Shown: positions 51,040 through 60,137, counted from the stretch's first letter. The stretch: 64,000 nucleotides of DNA from Methanobacterium sp. UBA176 (GCA_002505765.1 DAVZ01000069.1:40918-104917); one strand, 5' to 3'. Translations and numbers: made by a program. Notes: generated by a model not told the origin, from the sequence alone.

Positions 51040-51306
51040 ATGAATTTAGAAGAATTAATTCATAAGAAAAAGAATCTTTTAGAGCAGATAAGTACATACG
51101 AAGAGCTTCAAACTGGATTGGAGTGCATAAAAAGGTATAATAGGGAAAATTATTCTAATGAAAAACTAAAAGTGTATACCAATGCCTATGAGCCACATCA
51201 TGAGGAAATAACAGAGTCCAATGTAGCTGATATATTAGAACAATTAACTAATAATTTATTGGAAATATCAAAAAAGATTAATTTTATGAAAAATTCAACT
51301 AAATAA
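51040..51306 (+). CDS. Small helical protein of unknown function
   Basis: The 88 residues (MNLEELIHKKKNLLEQISTYEEL...) are predicted mostly helical, with a probable coiled-coil at each end. GGGGTGAT lies 4-11 bases before the ATG, a strong ribosome binding site. No family is recognised. It sits between two integrase remnants, so it may be element-borne. Confidence 0.6.
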   Translation: MNLEELIHKKKNLLEQISTYEELQTGLECIKRYNRENYSNEKLKVYTNAYEPHHEEITESNVADILEQLTNNLLEISKKINFMKNSTK

Positions 51307-51313
51307 AAAATAA

Positions 51314-52110
51314 TTAAACAGAACCCTTCAAACGTTCTAATTCCTTCTGCATCGCCGAAACCATATCACACAGCTTATATTCTGGTTCTTCAACTCTCGG
51401 TAATTTATCTTCAATTCCTTGTACTCAGCAATAATACTGACCGGAGGCTTCATGTTATTTACAGTGATATGCTCCATATATTTTAAGTAAATCTCTTTTA
51501 AACTATCCTGATCGGCGAGGAGTATGTATCTCTTATCAGTCTTTGTATTTATGGCCCATGAAATGTTCACGTATTTCCTCAGGCATACCAGCATTAATCA
51601 ACTGAGTATTGAAGAACTTCCTCATCATATGGCTTTTGCTTTACGGAATTCGTCAGCTTCCCCTGGTTCCCAGACTAAATACTCATTTAAGCGTCTGTAC
51701 AGTTTTGTAGTGCTAATGGTGTTAGATGTTTCCCTCCTGATTTGTAACTGGCAAAAAGTGCTTCATCTGGTTTTGGATCCACTCTTTCAAGTTTTAGATA
51801 TGTTTTTATTGCTTTAATTGCTTCCTCACTGAAGAATGTAGTGAATTTAACCCCTGTCTTCTTCCTCCCAAGATTTAAATGACAAACCCTTCGATAATTA
51901 TCTGTATTTTCGTCGAAGACTTTACATACGCCTTCTTAGAAGTCTTTGAGTTTTAATTTGACCATATCTGATGATGCAAGCCCTGATGAAGCTTGTGCCA
52001 GTATCATGCTTTCACTTTCAAGGATTTGGCAGCACTGATAATGTCTCTGATATCTTGTTTAATTAACCCATTTCTTTTATTAGGCTTCTGTTTTAAGCGT
52101 ATGGCTGTTT
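51314..52110 (-). pseudogene. Decayed tyrosine recombinase (integrase)
   Basis: Reading the minus strand through several frames gives integrase-like pieces in order: ILAQASSGLASSDMVKLKL, then KTGVKFTTFFSEEAIKAIKT with YLKLERVDPKPDEALFASYK, then EEVLQYSVD-like, KDKRYILLADQDSLKEIYLK and a Lys/Glu-rich end VSAMQKELERLKGSV. Stops and frameshifts interrupt it at least four times. It resembles the integrases of archaeal integrated elements. It marks this region as the site of a former mobile element. Confidence 0.75.
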
Positions 52111-52148
52111 TATTACGCCACAAACTACAGTATAATCCAAAATATAAC

Positions 52149-52260
52149 TATTTCTTGCTTCAATAGTAATAGTTGCAATTTTAGAGCTTCTTTTGAACCT
52201 TTTTAACGTCTTCTCCTCGACTTATTTCTTGCTTCAATAGTAATAGTTGCAATTTTAGAG
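52149..52260. repeat. Two identical 38-base repeats with a 36-base spacer (CRISPR-like)
   Basis: Bases 52149-52186 and 52223-52260 are identical (beginning TATTTCTTGCTTCAATAG). Between them lie 36 unrelated bases, 52187-52222. The repeat and spacer lengths fit a CRISPR unit, and the complement contains ATTGAAGC, near the ATTGAAA(C) end of many archaeal CRISPR repeats. There are only two copies and no cas gene in the window, so a simple duplication is also possible. Confidence 0.45.
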
Positions 52261-52631
52261 GTTATAATCTGGGTGCCTTGGGGAATGGAACAAAACTAAA
52301 AAAACACGTTCTGGAAGTGTTGTTTTGGAACGAAATATAAGAATGGAACGAAATTGAGAATATGCTGGCGCTATAATTGTTAATTTTATTTTTTTGTATT
52401 TTTTAACAATTTACTAAACTGGCATGTTTATTTTGTCATCAGAGCGTTTAATGAAGTTTTATGGATTACAAATCTTTAAATAGCAGTGGCTATTATTGGA
52501 AATTTCTTAATGTTATTATATCAGCCAGAATGATTCGACATGTTACGAAAATAGTTTTAAATATCATTGCTTTGTGACCATATATTTGGTCTATACTGTG
52601 TTTCCCTTTAATTTCAGTAACTCTTTTCTAA

Positions 52632-52739
52632 ATTGGGACTGAGTTCTTACTGATACTGGCTATAATATGCATAATAATAGCAACAATAGTAGAAATTTAC
52701 CTCCTGATAACTGGAAAACAAAAATTAAGAGAAAATTAA
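52632..52739 (+). pseudogene. Fragment of a membrane-protein C-terminus
   Basis: A 35-codon open stretch ending in TAA reads TEFLLILAIICIIIATIVEI then a basic tail KQKLREN, as in a terminal membrane helix. It has no start and is preceded by a stop. I take it as a remnant of an unidentified membrane protein. The rest of 52261-53207 holds only the repeat at 52850 and A+T-rich sequence. Confidence 0.3.
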
Positions 52740-52849
52740 AAAACTAATATGAATATAAGGTTCTACTTTTATTTTTACAATATCTTTTAAAGTCAAAACG
52801 ATATTTTCATTTTTTTTCATCGCTATTGCATCGTATGGCGAAATATTAT

Positions 52850-52954
52850 TTATAGTTAAAAACGTAACATATTAAACAAATATTTTTTGGATAATCTAAA
52901 TAAATCACCTTTAATAATGTTTAAAGCACGTAAAACGATTTTATGAATTTAATA
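52850..52954. repeat. 105-base dispersed repeat, copy 1
   Basis: Nearly identical to 58572-58675: a single short difference in a T-run is visible. The shared core includes AAAAACGTAACATATTAAAC and GCACGTAAAACGATTTTATG. No coding frame is evident. It lies 250 bases upstream of the M23 peptidase gene. Confidence 0.85.
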
Positions 52955-53207
52955 TTAAAAACATGGATTATTCAATATAAGAAAAATGAATTTGTTGAAA
53001 TTTGTTCTGGATTTTATGAATTTCAAGGTGAATCCCACATCATTTCAATAGCATGAAACCGGCAATGAATAGGAATATGGATGAAAAAGCATTATATGGC
53101 GGTTTAAATAAAAAAGATGCAGATCAAAATAGCAAAAGCGTCTGAAAAGAGCTGATTGTACAGAATTGTAATAAAACTAAAATACTGCTTTTAACATAAA
53201 AAGAACA

Positions 53208-53888
53208 ATGAAAAATATAGAACCTATACCAGTAAAATCACCTTTAAAGGGGGAGTGGATGGTCCTAAATAGCCCTGGTACTAAAGTTCCAAGCCATGGT
53301 ACAGATTTTCTGGGAGAAACCTATGCTTTTGATCTTTTACAGGTTGATTGGAGTCATAAACCCTTTAAATTCTACAAAAAAAGCATTTTAGATTATATTT
53401 TAGGTAAAGTACATTTAAGTGATTGTTACTGCTACGGAAAACCTATTTATGCACCGATATCTGGCACTGTGGTAGAAGCCCTTGATGGATATCCTGAACG
53501 TGACCCTGTCCAGCCTTTCCACGATATTTCTGTGGCTTTTAAGAATGCATGGTTTTTTGATCCGCAAAAACACAGCATTCAGGAAGTTGCAGGCAATTTT
53601 ATCATTATTCAAAGGGATGAAACATGTGTGGTTCTTGCACATATGAAAAAAGGTTCTATAAAAGTAAATAAAGGTGATGAGATTAATTCTGGAGATTTAG
53701 TTGGTAATGTTGGCCATTCTGGTAATTCTACAGCACCCCATCTTCATTTTCACCTTATGGACAGTCCTGATCCAATTATTGCTAATGGTATTCCCTGTTG
53801 TTTTAGGGAATATGAATTATATCTTAATGGCAGCTGGATTAAAATCAAATATGGAATACCAAGAAATGAGGATAGAATTCGCTTTTAG
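53208..53888 (+). CDS. M23 family metallopeptidase
   Basis: The 226-residue protein has the LytM-type zinc motifs HGTDFLG (about residue 30) and HLHFHL (about residue 185), with GGPIYAP-like KPIYAPISGTVVEA and GDLVGNVGHSGNSTAPHLHFH. No signal peptide is visible. M23 enzymes cut glycine-containing peptides in cell walls. Methanobacteriales have pseudomurein, so the substrate is unclear and a bacterial origin is possible. Confidence 0.85.
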   Translation: MKNIEPIPVKSPLKGEWMVLNSPGTKVPSHGTDFLGETYAFDLLQVDWSHKPFKFYKKSILDYILGKVHLSDCYCYGKPIYAPISGTVVEALDGYPERDPVQPFHDISVAFKNAWFFDPQKHSIQEVAGNFIIIQRDETCVVLAHMKKGSIKVNKGDEINSGDLVGNVGHSGNSTAPHLHFHLMDSPDPIIANGIPCCFREYELYLNGSWIKIKYGIPRNEDRIRF

Positions 53889-54039
53889 ACGTTTTATTTT
53901 TTCCATCTTTACTATTCAACTTAGACTGCCCAGTGTCATCAGACCTTAAAGTGTTTCATCGTTATACTCGACTTAAACGAATAAAAATAGTTAAATTAAT
54001 GTCAAATGACATCAAACCATTTAACTTGAGTTTATACTT

Positions 54040-54735
54040 TCAATCGTTATTTCTCGCTTCATGCAAAACACTACGCAGCACAACTCTAAATTCATCCGGC
54101 ATATCCATATAAGAACCATGATGGCCGGGGAATGTTACCAATTCACAGTCTAGCTTTTCTGCAAGAATTTGAGCTGTCTCCGCATACTATTTTTTCCTTT
54201 CAAGACCCCACTTTCCAACTGCCATAAACATCTTGACCTCATTTTTCTTGATTATCTCAACATCAGGCAGATAATTAGTAAAAGCAACAGTTCCTGCTTC
54301 ACCAGGAATTCAAAGTCAATTTTTTAATTGATGCCCTGATCCCAACCAACTTATAACTTTTTGAAGTCTTCATAATATTGTTTTGAGCACTGCTTAGCTT
54401 TCGTAAAGGAATTCCAGCACCGACTGTGAACCTGAGCGCACCAATATAAGGACCAAACAAGAAAGACATCTAGTAGACACCTGTGAAGAAACGCCGCCAT
54501 TTTTTAGCCTTAGGATGCACCCGCGCCACTGGAGCCTCTTGCACCACGAGTGCTCGAACTGGAATATACACTGTAAATTCATCTGAAAGTATGTACCGAG
54601 CTTCATAAGGTGCTATGATGCATTTATGCCCCTGTGTAGGAAAATAACACCCAGAACACCCCATTTGTCTGTATCCAATTGTAGTTCCGTCTTTTGAAGT
54701 TACAAAACCTTAGTATATTTTTGTTTTTCACTCAT
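54040..54735 (-). pseudogene. Decayed alpha/beta hydrolase
   Basis: The minus strand starts with ATG 54735 (GGAG upstream): MSEKQKYTK, then a frameshift into TSKDGTTIGYRQMG, LSDEFTVYIPVRA and, much later, KMFMAVGKWGLERKK with an in-frame TAG, and YAETAQILAEKLDCELV then FPGHHGSYMDMPDEF up to a stop at 54040. These are the N-terminal, core and catalytic-His parts of a hydrolase, with the middle missing. Several shifts and a stop show a dead gene. The preceding bases 53889-54039 hold a small palindrome ATGTCA/TGACAT. Confidence 0.8.
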
Positions 54736-55068
54736 ATCCAATTCTCCATCTAATTGTTTGATCCAAATTTTAGAAATCTACAAATGTATTGATACCTTTA
54801 CAGAAATTTTAACTCCTCATAATCATCTAATTTCCCATCTTTACCTGCTAATTTTTATGTTTTTCATTGATATTTGTAGATTATGAAAAATCGTTATTTT
54901 TTGAAGAATTATGTTGAGTAAAGGTTCTACTTTCTATTTCTCAATACAGATTAAGGACAAGAATATTTTTAAAATAGTTTAAATGAATAATATATACTAA
55001 ATTTTAGATTTAGCTCTTTAAAATAAGTATTTTTGCTTATGCATGGTGTTTTGGGCGGGATTTTTTAA

Positions 55069-55111
55069 TTATTTATCTATCATAATTATTCATGTGTAAG
55101 TTTGTATTTCC
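55069..55111. repeat. Second copy of the HTH-CBS upstream sequence
   Basis: Matches 50042-50083 with about six differences. It lies in the 548-base A+T-rich gap 54736-55283, with no gene start of its own that I can support next to it. It may be the leftover promoter of a lost gene. Confidence 0.4.
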
Positions 55112-55283
55112 ATAAAAAAGTTAGAAGATTTCAATATTAGAGCAATTGATTGATGATTGTTTAATAGATTTTGGAATTGTGTATGTAGGATTTTTAATCA
55201 GATGATTGATTGTTAAGCAGACTTGATGGACCTCTTGATATGTCCATTAGATTAAATTATTAAACTTCTAATTGTCAATTTTC

Positions 55284-55622
55284 TTAAAATAGTGTTTTTT
55301 TAAGTTCTTGTAGGTTTTTGGAGATGAAAGGGGTAGCTTTGGGGTCTGCGAGTATTTTCAACTGTTCTTTACCAGTATCTTGATAAGCTTTGTTTAAAAT
55401 CTGTTGAAGTTCTGGAACTGGCATTTCAATTATTTTCCTGATTTTTGCAAGGTTATCAGATGAAAGCTGGCTTTTATAATCTTCTATTTGCGATTGGAAA
55501 GTTTTTACTACATTTGTATTGGTGGATACAACACTTTTTAATATTATTGCTGGAACCTTAATGAGCTGGTCAAGTGCCTCTAATACATCATTTTCAGTTA
55601 TCTCTATATTTTTTGAATTCAT
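55284..55622 (-). CDS. Helical protein of unknown function
   Basis: The 112-residue protein starts MNSKNIEITENDVLEALDQL with GGAGAG eight bases upstream, which favours this ATG over a TTG 15 bases earlier. It looks all-helical and contains KVPAIILKSVVSTNTNVVKT. No family recognised. The 305-base gap upstream (55623-55927) is A+T-rich with nothing recognisable. Confidence 0.6.
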   Translation of the reverse strand: MNSKNIEITENDVLEALDQLIKVPAIILKSVVSTNTNVVKTFQSQIEDYKSQLSSDNLAKIRKIIEMPVPELQQILNKAYQDTGKEQLKILADPKATPFISKNLQELKKTLF

Positions 55623-55927
55623 TATGTTACTCTCCAATTCAAATTGTGATTTTTAATGTTTCTTATTGTTTTTTGCTTTTATATGGATATTTATTTTTCT
55701 ATCCTGCAATATCTTAGTGTTATGTTTTTAATTTCCTTTGGTCCAATAACTTAATTAAGGATTTGGTATTGGAAATTGTTTAAAACTAAAAAAAAGGTTT
55801 CAATGGATTTATTATCTGTTTAAAAATAATTTAACCTACTAAAAGTAATCAATTAATAAAATATGGTTTGTTTTTTTAAGTTTGAAAAAAATTAAATTTA
55901 AAGTTAATACAATTTATAATAATTCTT

Positions 55928-56055
55928 ATGATAATAGAAAGTGTCAAATGTGGAAGATGTGAGAAGTGGTTTAAAAGGGAAATACTCGAATTTAAGGAGA
56001 TTGAAAATCAGGGAAAGTTGATGGATATCTATGTCCAGAATGCAACGAAGAATAA
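55928..56055 (+). pseudogene. Frameshifted small zinc-ribbon protein
   Basis: The frame from ATG 55928 gives MIIESVKCGRCEKWFKREIL and LMDIYVQNATK, continuing to 56086 without a second Cys pair. One frame over, the same bases encode CPECNEE and a stop at 56053-56055. A one-base change would restore a CxxC-CxxC zinc ribbon, so I think the gene is frameshifted. A real 52-residue product is possible but would lack the second half of the metal site. Confidence 0.5.
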
Positions 56056-56096
56056 AGAAGAAGGTATAAAACCAGTAAAAAATTAAAAATAACATT

Positions 56097-56339
56097 TCAG
56101 TGAATGGAACTGACGCAAATTTCACTAAAATGTAAATGAACTCTTAATGAATTCATTTTTCTTAACGCTGGTTTTAAATCGATGTGCATAGATTTTTCTA
56201 GCCCTTTGATCTTTTGTTTAGCTTCTCTGACTCTCTGCACAATTTCTGTCATCTCTGCTGGTTCCAGATAGTCCCATAGCGATTTATCATATCTTAGTTT
56301 GGCTATGATGTTCCACCAGTTTACTGAATTCTTTTTCAT
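56097..56339 (-). CDS. Small NWWNII-motif protein, paralogue 1
   Basis: An 80-residue protein sharing the layout VNWWNIIAK...WDYLEPAE...EIVQRVREAKQKIKGLEK with the protein at 60624-60914. GGAGGTGGAT lies ahead of the ATG. It appears helical and basic/acidic mixed, with no known domain. The last 20 residues differ from the paralogue and may follow a frameshift. Function unknown. Confidence 0.65.
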   Translation of the reverse strand: MKKNSVNWWNIIAKLRYDKSLWDYLEPAEMTEIVQRVREAKQKIKGLEKSMHIDLKPALRKMNSLRVHLHFSEICVSSIH

Positions 56340-56753
56340 ATCTATCCACCTCCATTGATCATGGATGAACGTATAAGGATTTATTAAATGTATAAATGAA
56401 CATAGATAAAATAATAAATTAGTATTATGGATGTAAATAGATAGTATAGTATTTCATTAGGTTTAAATCATTAATAAGCTTTTCTATATTATTATAATAC
56501 TATATTACTTAATTAATTATATTATTACACGTATAAAGTGATTTTAATGTATTGTTATTTATTCTACATTTTTTAGTAATATGGTAGTTATAATTTTAAT
56601 TGAAATCAGTTGAGACATTATCATGGCCAAAAAAGATTTGGACTTACACAATAAATTTGAATTAATTTAAAAAAAATAACATTATAAAATGAACTTTTAA
56701 AAATGAAAGAAAATTATCCTTATTCCCTCCAAAACAAAATTTTAATGGATTTT

Positions 56754-56817
56754 AGGAGTGGTCCGGTACTCCTTATTGAAAATATAGCTGTAGAGTTAGC
56801 AAGGAGTACCGCTATAT
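56754..56817. other. Overlapping inverted repeats (pseudoknot-like, with a competing arm)
   Basis: Perfect GGTACTCCTT (56765-56774) with AAGGAGTACC (56801-56810), and perfect ATATAGC (56782-56788) with GCTATAT (56811-56817), are interleaved as 1-2-1'-2', the order of an H-type pseudoknot. In addition AGGAGT (56754-56759) can pair with the same ACTCCT (56768-56773), which would exclude the first stem. A T-rich stretch follows. The remaining 56340-57212 (873 bases) is A+T-rich with no gene that I can support. Confidence 0.5.
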
Positions 56818-57212
56818 ACTATTATTTTTATAGGATTTAAATTAAACGGTTTATTGTGACAATAGTCACATTATATTGATAAATAGGTTCATAAAAGTCT
56901 ATTGCACATATTTGGATAATTTAAAGCTAATTTTATGAATATAAATTAAAATGCATGGATATTAAGACTTTTAAAACTCATTTTTATTTGATCAAAGGGA
57001 TTGTAAATTTTTGATTAATTTTTATGTGTTCTGGGACTATAGAAGTACTATTTATACAAATTTTTTTAAGGTATACCCATCAAAAATGAAATTAGAGATT
57101 TTTAGAAATATTTTACACTATCATTTCACCGTATTTGTATATGTAATATTATTTTATTATCAATAATACAAGGTGTTGATTTATAAATTTTGAAGTTTAA
57201 CAATTATTCCAT

Positions 57213-57968
57213 ATGAAAATTAAAGTTAAACAGAACCCTGAAGCCCCGGAACTAATCCATTTTTTAGAGGAGGCACTGTCTAAAAGGGCATTTATAATAC
57301 TGGTATCTTGCTGTAGAATTGAATACAGGGGAAGAGCAACAAGTAAATTGGGTTTGGGTGATCGAACAATCGTAATAAAGTCTGATGGGTCATTTTTAGT
57401 ACATCAGGATCGTAATTTAGAGCCTGTAAACTGGCAGCCTCCTAACTGCAAGTTTAAGGCGATAATCAACAATGGAAAGGTGTATATTACAGGATTTAGA
57501 AGGAATCCTCATGAATCGCTGGAAGTAGAGATAAATAAAACATATCTGGCCTCTTATCATGTGGGTACTGATTCTAAAACCCTTCAATTAGCAGGTTATG
57601 AAGAGGACATGAGAGAACTTATTTTTAGAGAACCTCACTTGATTGAAAAAGGTTTCAGGCCAACTTCCAGGGAATATGCTGTTACCAATGGATTTATAGA
57701 TGTTTTGGGTAAGGATAGAAATGGTAATCTGGTCATAATTGAATTGAAAAGCAGGCGCGCGGGAATAAATGCTGTTAAACAGTTGAAGAGATATTTCGAT
57801 GATTTTATGGATGATAAAAAGTTTGTAAGGGGGATTCTGGTTGCACCATCTATTAATGAAGATGCATTGGCCCTTCTCGAAAAGTATCAAATGGAATTTA
57901 AGGAATTGGAACCTCCTAAAGAGATTAATCATGAAGAAATTTTGACGCTGGACTTTTTCAAAAAATAA
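57213..57968 (+). CDS. nucS: Endonuclease NucS (EndoMS)
   Basis: The 251-residue protein matches NucS: N-terminal dimerisation part with [31 protein letters not shown] and a C-terminal RecB-like nuclease with [20 protein letters not shown], where D, E and K form the metal site. In archaea it cuts branched or mismatched DNA and works with PCNA. The C-terminal LDFFKK may be a PCNA-binding tail (not tested). It stands alone in the eroded region. Confidence 0.93.
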   Translation: MKIKVKQNPEAPELIHFLEEALSKRAFIILVSCCRIEYRGRATSKLGLGDRTIVIKSDGSFLVHQDRNLEPVNWQPPNCKFKAIINNGKVYITGFRRNPHESLEVEINKTYLASYHVGTDSKTLQLAGYEEDMRELIFREPHLIEKGFRPTSREYAVTNGFIDVLGKDRNGNLVIIELKSRRAGINAVKQLKRYFDDFMDDKKFVRGILVAPSINEDALALLEKYQMEFKELEPPKEINHEEILTLDFFKK

Positions 57969-58126
57969 TTTTATCATATGACTGGACTATTTTTTTCTTC
58001 TTCATTTTTTAATTTTTATAATAATGAAATTTCATCGCCAAATACTTAAACTTCTAATTTTAGTACTGTTAAATTAGGATTTAATATGGTTTAATTTTAT
58101 AATAATAGTATTTTTAGGAGGGAATC

Positions 58127-58150
58127 ATGTTGATATACGCTGAAAATTAA
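58127..58150 (+). other. Seven-codon frame with a strong ribosome binding site
   Basis: GGAGGG stands four bases before an ATG that reads MLIYAEN then stop. The spacing is ideal, so it may be a leader peptide or the cut-off start of a lost gene. It lies 124 bases before the zinc-ribbon gene at 58274. Nothing else stands out in 57969-58273. Confidence 0.3.
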
Positions 58151-58273
58151 TGGTAGTTATATTTTTCTAAAATTTAATTATAGAAATTAATATAATGATT
58201 ATGGTTCATAATAAGACCATGTATCCTAAAAGGTACGGAGTTTCCAGGTTAAATGCTATAAAAGGTGATACCG

Positions 58274-58462
58274 ATGGTTGCTGAAAATAAAATCGAATGG
58301 GTTATTCAATGTGATAACTGCGGGAAAGAATACGATATACCTGATAAAATTTCAACCAGTCTTGAGGATATGGAGGGAACCGAACAGTTAGTCCTTGAAA
58401 CTGCACCTATTTGTCCTTACTGCAATACTTTAAATTCCAGACTTGCTAAGCACGTATTTTGA
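58274..58462 (+). CDS. Small zinc-ribbon protein
   Basis: The 62 residues (MVAENKIEWVIQCDNCGKEY ... ICPYCNTLNSRLAKHVF) form a zinc ribbon with CxxC pairs about 35 residues apart. GGTGAT precedes ATG 58274, which is chosen over a GTG overlapping that site. Zinc ribbons of this kind are nonspecific as to function. No neighbour points to a role. Confidence 0.7.
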   Translation: MVAENKIEWVIQCDNCGKEYDIPDKISTSLEDMEGTEQLVLETAPICPYCNTLNSRLAKHVF

Positions 58463-58571
58463 AATTTCAGTTGGAATTTTTTTTTATTAATTAGCAATTT
58501 ATTCATTTAAGGATTTCCCAGAGAAATCCTTATAGTGAATTTATATATAATGATTCTAGTGGATCTTCTTT

Positions 58572-58675
58572 TTATAGTTAAAAACGTAACATATTAAACA
58601 AATAATTTTGGATAATCTAAATAAATCACCTTTAATAATGTTTAAAGCACGTAAAACGATTTTATGAATTTAATA
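58572..58675. repeat. 105-base dispersed repeat, copy 2
   Basis: Second copy of 52850-52954, 5.7 kb away and in the same orientation, nearly base for base identical. The flanks differ at both ends. A decayed reading frame follows it. It could be a small non-autonomous element, a shared regulatory region or the product of a duplication. Confidence 0.85.
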
Positions 58676-58739
58676 GTTTAAACATTTAGGTCATTCACTA
58701 ATTTTCCACTGCTTTTTAACTGTATAATAAAAGAAATAA

Positions 58740-59083
58740 TTGAGGTTAAGGGTATTAAGTACAAAGGTGATGAAAGGGTTCATTACAATCTGGAGTATTT
58801 CATGAAAATGAAAATCTTATTATATTTCCCTTCAAAGATTTGATAAGGTCTATAATGAAACAATGGAGAATTTAGATGTCTAGGGAGATAAAAAAAATTC
58901 TCTAAATTCCAAATCAGCCAACAACCCAAAAAAGATTTGGAACAGCTAAATGATTGGATTAACCTCGTTAAAGAGGAAATGAACCTCCTGATTACTTTTG
59001 ATATGCAGACAATCCTTGAATCATTTGGAGGAGATCGAAAAAGAGTTAAAAATCCAAAAAAAAAATTCAAAATACGCGGTTAA
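58740..59083 (+). pseudogene. Broken reading frame of unknown family
   Basis: Plus-strand pieces read IEVKGIKYKGDERVHYNLEY (stop near 58842) and later LEQLNDWINLVKEEMNLLIT with FDMQTILESFGGDRKRVKN, ending at TAA 59081-59083. The helical, charged style and a clean C-terminal stop suggest a decayed gene. No start codon with a ribosome binding site was found. The family is unknown to me. Confidence 0.4.
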
Positions 59084-59128
59084 ATGGAAAAAATATAGTG
59101 TTTAATAGGTCTTTAAAATTATTAGATT

Positions 59129-59437
59129 TCAATAATATTTTGCAATTCTTTTTAGTAGTTTTAGGGGTGCTCGCCCATCTAAACCAATGTCATCCAGTTC
59201 TTTAATCACTTTTTTAATAGCATCGTCTGATTTTAATCTGGATCTTAGATTCTGGATGTTTATATCCATCTTTGAATTTTTTAGAAATCTTTTAAAATCA
59301 ATTAGTTCTTTTTCTTTAAATTCTTTTAACCGAGATTTCTTAAAATCATCCAGTTTTATGTCTTTAAATTCTTCTTCCTCTAATTCTTTAAAGCTTTTAT
59401 ATTTTATGGTGTTTGAATCATGATATGTAACTTTCAT
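59129..59437 (-). CDS. Charged helical protein of unknown function
   Basis: The 102-residue protein is rich in Lys, Glu and Asp with repeated F-K/E-x units (KSFKELEEEEFKDIKLDDFKK) and a C-terminal part DDIGLDGRAPLKLLKRIAKYY. No Shine-Dalgarno is evident, so the start is uncertain. It is one of several small minus-strand genes in this region. Function unknown. Confidence 0.5.
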   Translation of the reverse strand: MKVTYHDSNTIKYKSFKELEEEEFKDIKLDDFKKSRLKEFKEKELIDFKRFLKNSKMDINIQNLRSRLKSDDAIKKVIKELDDIGLDGRAPLKLLKRIAKYY

Positions 59438-59506
59438 GTTATTTATTTTGGATATTGGGTTTTATTAAAATTTCTAATCATCTGAATAAGGTTATATGAA
59501 AAAGGA

Positions 59507-59863
59507 TTAATAGGTACTTTCAACCAGGCCATCGTCTTCAAAATCATTATAATAAGCAATTCTTGAATAATATTCGCTGAAATCCATTACATATTTATTG
59601 ATAAAAAGTTCAAGTTCCTTTTTTTCATGGGGAACTTTTCTGCTTGGAAGGGTTACAATCATTTCAATTCTGGCTCTTTTTTTAAATTTGACGTTGAACT
59701 CTCCCTTGCAGTCATAGCCCAAATAAATATGGTATTTCTTTATCTCTTCATCAATGTATTCAAGCATTTCTTCTTCCAGTTCGTCATCTTTGAATTTAAA
59801 CCTGATTAAATAGATATTTGGATCTTCATTATTTAGTACCTTAAAACCTTCAAATTCCAACAT
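59507..59863 (-). CDS. Protein of unknown function
   Basis: The 118-residue protein reads MLEFEGFKVLNNEDPNIYLIR and IEMIVTLPSRKVPHEKKELE, with an alternation that suggests an alpha/beta fold. AAGGG lies about seven bases before the ATG. No domain recognised. The gap after it (59864-60137) is A+T-rich and empty. Confidence 0.55.
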   Translation of the reverse strand: MLEFEGFKVLNNEDPNIYLIRFKFKDDELEEEMLEYIDEEIKKYHIYLGYDCKGEFNVKFKKRARIEMIVTLPSRKVPHEKKELELFINKYVMDFSEYYSRIAYYNDFEDDGLVESTY

Positions 59864-60137
59864 TTTATGCCCTTCTATTTACAAATTAACCTTTAAGCTG
59901 ATAATAATTAGTATCAAGCCAATAATTGCAACTTTGCTCATACTATATGTAACTCTATCTTGATTATTTAAAATATTTGCTTTAATAAAATAGTACAAAA
60001 CTAGTATTACATTCAATTTTTTCTATAATTTTATATTTAAATCACATCCAGACATTTGAATACTGGAATTTTAAAATAAGAAGTAAAAATTGAAACATCA
60101 AGTACATAAATCATTGAAATATCCCAGAATTCAATAT

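Noticed and set aside
51524..51817. Plus-strand 97-codon frame
   Set aside because: It is the antisense of the decayed integrase.
53040..53145. 30-codon frame MKPAMNRNMDEKALYGGLNK upstream of the M23 gene
   Set aside because: No ribosome binding site, no recognisable family, and very short. Not supported.
54394..54664. Two minus-strand frames of 64 and 70 codons
   Set aside because: These are pieces of the decayed alpha/beta hydrolase in different frames and not separate genes.
58783..59070. Minus-strand 95-codon frame
   Set aside because: Composition is unlike neighbouring proteins, there is no ribosome binding site, and the plus strand shows protein-like pieces. It is probably a shadow.
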